A stretch of DNA of 64,000 bases from Kistimonas sp964291505 (GTDB lineage: Bacteria > Pseudomonadota > Gammaproteobacteria > Pseudomonadales > Endozoicomonadaceae), in contig OZ220216.1 in the NCBI GenBank assembly GCA_964291505.2, positions 2,108,001 through 2,172,000 on the forward strand, read 5' to 3'. The notes under the pieces are model-generated. The model was given only the letters and a program-made list of their open reading frames with translations, did no database searches and had not been told where the DNA came from. Every line of letters starts with the position of its first letter. Positions within the stretch are counted from its first letter, which is position 1. Shown here one piece after another: positions 62,256 to 64,000 of this stretch. A program made the translations under genes and the position numbers.

Positions 62256-63781
62256 GCCAGGGCCTCGTACTCGTCTCTGAGCGTCTTCATTTCAATTTCG
62301 TAGCTGTCCAGCTTTTTCACGCTGTCTATCCGGCGCTGATGGCTGTTGTCTGCATCCCAATCCTGTTCCAGCAAGGTGCCAATTTTGTTCATCAGCCCTT
62401 TACGAACACTGAGACCTTCCATGGAAAGTTCCAGCTCAATGAGTTTCATGATCAGCTCTGCAGGCACTTCATATTCGGCCTCCAGCTCTTTCAGCAGATC
62501 AGCATCCGGCTTGGTAAATGCACCTGCATCATTTTCTACCCAATCCAGGTCTTCGCCATAGATTTCCCGGTAAATAGCAGGAAGGCGGTCAGTCCAGTCG
62601 GGATCCAGGGGATCGTGAAGCCATTCTTTGCGAATATTGTGCAACTCTTCGCGTGTGATCAGCTCAATACTCTGCCCTTCATCACGTAGCTGCTTTTCAA
62701 TGCGTAATAGCTCTTTCAGCCATTCCTGGCGAACCGACATTTTGTAAGGACCAAAGGCGCGCTTGATATCTCTCGTGCCGTCTTCATTGACACTACGGCT
62801 ACGGACATAACTGATGCGGCCATCCCGACGGCGGGTACTCCGCAGGGCTTCCTTGTTTTCAGGCTTAGTGCTTTCCCAGAGTATTTGGCGGAAGGCCAGC
62901 AGCGGTTTCATCCAGGTGGCGCCATCTTCGATCAGACCTTCAATGGCCTTGTCTTTGGTTACTACGGTACAAGTCCAGCAACCAAAGCGGGAATTACCAC
63001 AGGAAGGAGTGCTTTTATCAATGACCAGCGGACACTCGCCCGCATTTGAGCCCTTGTAAAGTTCAAACAGAGTACGGTTGGTTCCCCCCCATGGAGCGTA
63101 GGTACCCAACAAATACATCCAGACTTCATCCTGATGCCAGTCTTCAATCGGCATATAAGTGAACGCCCCTGGTAAAGAGCTGTGCCTGGCTAAAATAGAA
63201 CCATCAATTTTATGCTTGGCAATGACCTGGGCACGGGAGGAACTTTCCTGGCTTCTGGAGCCCAGAACCACAATGACTTCACCAAAGCGTGCCACTTTAT
63301 CCAGAATGAAAGCACTCACCGGATCGATCTTCATACGCTCGGTACACCAGCGAAATGAAGTGGTAGGCGCCGGATAACCTTTACCTAACAGGTTCACCCA
63401 GAATGTGTCGTCCATCTCTGGAAAGACCTGGTGAGCACTGATAGGTAAGTCATGCTCTTTCGCGCCCTGGTTAATGCGATCAATCGATTCCTTGATCTGA
63501 TCAACCACAACCGGTGTTTCTACCAGTGTGTCTGATGAGACGACATAGACAGGTTTATGTCGCTGTTCTGGTGCCAGTTTCAATAACGCGGTGTACACCA
63601 GGGACAAAATTGTCGTGGAATCCTTACCTCCGGAAAAACCGATCACCCATGGCTTGGCATCGGAGAGGTATAACTCCTGGATCTCAAACACCAGATCCTT
63701 TAGCGGCCGCCCTGCGTAGGGCGTATCAATATCAGCCAGCATCGCATCGACGCTGTCATATAAAAAAGTTTCATTGGTCAT
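62252..63781 (-). CDS. dndC: DNA sulfur modification protein DndC (PAPS reductase-like)
   Basis: 509 residues from ATG 63781, which overlaps the dndB stop (ATGA); the longer frame to 63919 lies inside dndB. The PP-loop SGGKDS is at 50-55. Four Cys in ECPLVIDKSTPSCGNSRFGCWTC can bind the 4Fe-4S cluster. WCTERMKIDP and PIEDWHQDEVWMYLLG are DndC family features. It activates DNA with ATP and transfers sulfur from a cysteine desulfurase (DndA or IscS, not in this window). Confidence 0.95.
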   Translation of the reverse strand: MTNETFLYDSVDAMLADIDTPYAGRPLKDLVFEIQELYLSDAKPWVIGFSGGKDSTTILSLVYTALLKLAPEQRHKPVYVVSSDTLVETPVVVDQIKESIDRINQGAKEHDLPISAHQVFPEMDDTFWVNLLGKGYPAPTTSFRWCTERMKIDPVSAFILDKVARFGEVIVVLGSRSQESSSRAQVIAKHKIDGSILARHSSLPGAFTYMPIEDWHQDEVWMYLLGTYAPWGGTNRTLFELYKGSNAGECPLVIDKSTPSCGNSRFGCWTCTVVTKDKAIEGLIEDGATWMKPLLAFRQILWESTKPENKEALRSTRRRDGRISYVRSRSVNEDGTRDIKRAFGPYKMSVRQEWLKELLRIEKQLRDEGQSIELITREELHNIRKEWLHDPLDPDWTDRLPAIYREIYGEDLDWVENDAGAFTKPDADLLKELEAEYEVPAELIMKLIELELSMEGLSVRKGLMNKIGTLLEQDWDADNSHQRRIDSVKKLDSYEIEMKTLRDEYEALA

Positions 63782-64000
63782 GATGTAAATGTCTCTTCCA
63801 GAGACTGATCTTCCGGGTTCATTCGAACACCCAGTGCATTTCGAATCACATTGGCGGTCAGCGCCACATTCGTTCTTGCCTTGCTCAAACGGCCATGCAA
63901 CAACGCACGCCCCTCCCAAAGCCCGGCATTAGCACGCGACCAATCAATCGTATTCAATTGAATTAGCTTGTCTTGCCAATCCTTAGGGTGCTGGCACAAC
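63778..64000 (-). CDS. dndB: DndB, C-terminal fragment (continues past the window)
   Basis: The last 73 or so residues are visible: KLIQLNTIDWSRANAGLWEG and GRLSKARTNVALTANVIRNALG, the end of DndB DGQHR proteins. DndB represses the dnd operon and controls modification density. The N-terminus is outside the window. Confidence 0.85.
   Translation of the reverse strand, partial: LCQHPKDWQDKLIQLNTIDWSRANAGLWEGRALLHGRLSKARTNVALTANVIRNALGVRMNPEDQSLEETFTS

Overview
The window reads as chromosomal DNA from a motile gammaproteobacterium. The evidence is a complete lateral-type flagellar gene set, a CusBA copper-efflux operon, cobalamin biosynthesis, and a DNA phosphorothioation (Dnd/Dpt) defence locus. 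Most genes are moderately GC-rich. Two stretches are clearly AT-rich: the ankyrin gene (about 1.4-5.3 kb) and the genes between dptH and dndE (about 56.3-59.9 kb). An Endozoicomonas-like or other marine host-associated lineage is possible, but this is a guess from gene content.

Layout. (1) 1-1233: N-terminal part of a D-aminoacylase-type amidohydrolase and a small coiled-coil ORF, both on minus. (2) 1684-5309: an ankyrin-repeat gene broken by a 22-bp tandem duplication, a poly-G tract, and a 209-bp duplication enclosing a transposase remnant. Its long C-terminal part is intact. (3) 5392-12537, minus: copper/silver module of a DUF411 protein, CusA, CusB with a fused CusF domain and Met/His repeat tail, a TolC-type outer membrane protein and a small His/Met-rich protein. 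(4) 12612-14012, minus: cobyrinate a,c-diamide synthase. (5) 14144-46521: lateral-type flagellar cluster. On minus: motB, motA, fliA, fliL, fliK, fliS, fliD, lafA, flgL-flgB (listed from low to high coordinate, so transcribed in the reverse order), then fliJ-I-H-G-F-E and motY. On plus: flgM-flgN, and fliM-N-P-Q-R-flhB-flhA. (6) 46584-47820, minus: a coiled-coil protein and a DUF2780 protein. (7) 48286-64000: phosphorothioation locus, with dptFGH on plus facing dndB(partial)-C-D-E on minus. Between them lie a sulfur-binding-type HNH nuclease, a PutAbiC-type abortive-infection gene and a DUF262/DUF1524 (GmrSD-like) gene.

The most notable observation is in the last region. The abortive-infection gene is split by 3 copies of an 8-bp repeat and the DUF262 gene by 4 copies of a 7-bp repeat. 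In both genes a change of repeat number rejoins the two frames exactly, and both would be ON at copy numbers congruent to 2 modulo 3 (the abortive-infection gene at 2 or 5, the DUF262 gene at 2 or 5). This is what contingency (phase-variable) genes look like. The module sits between the restriction and modification halves of a phosphorothioate system. The ankyrin gene shows similar repeat-caused frame breaks. Whether these are reversible switches, decay or assembly errors cannot be decided from one sequence.
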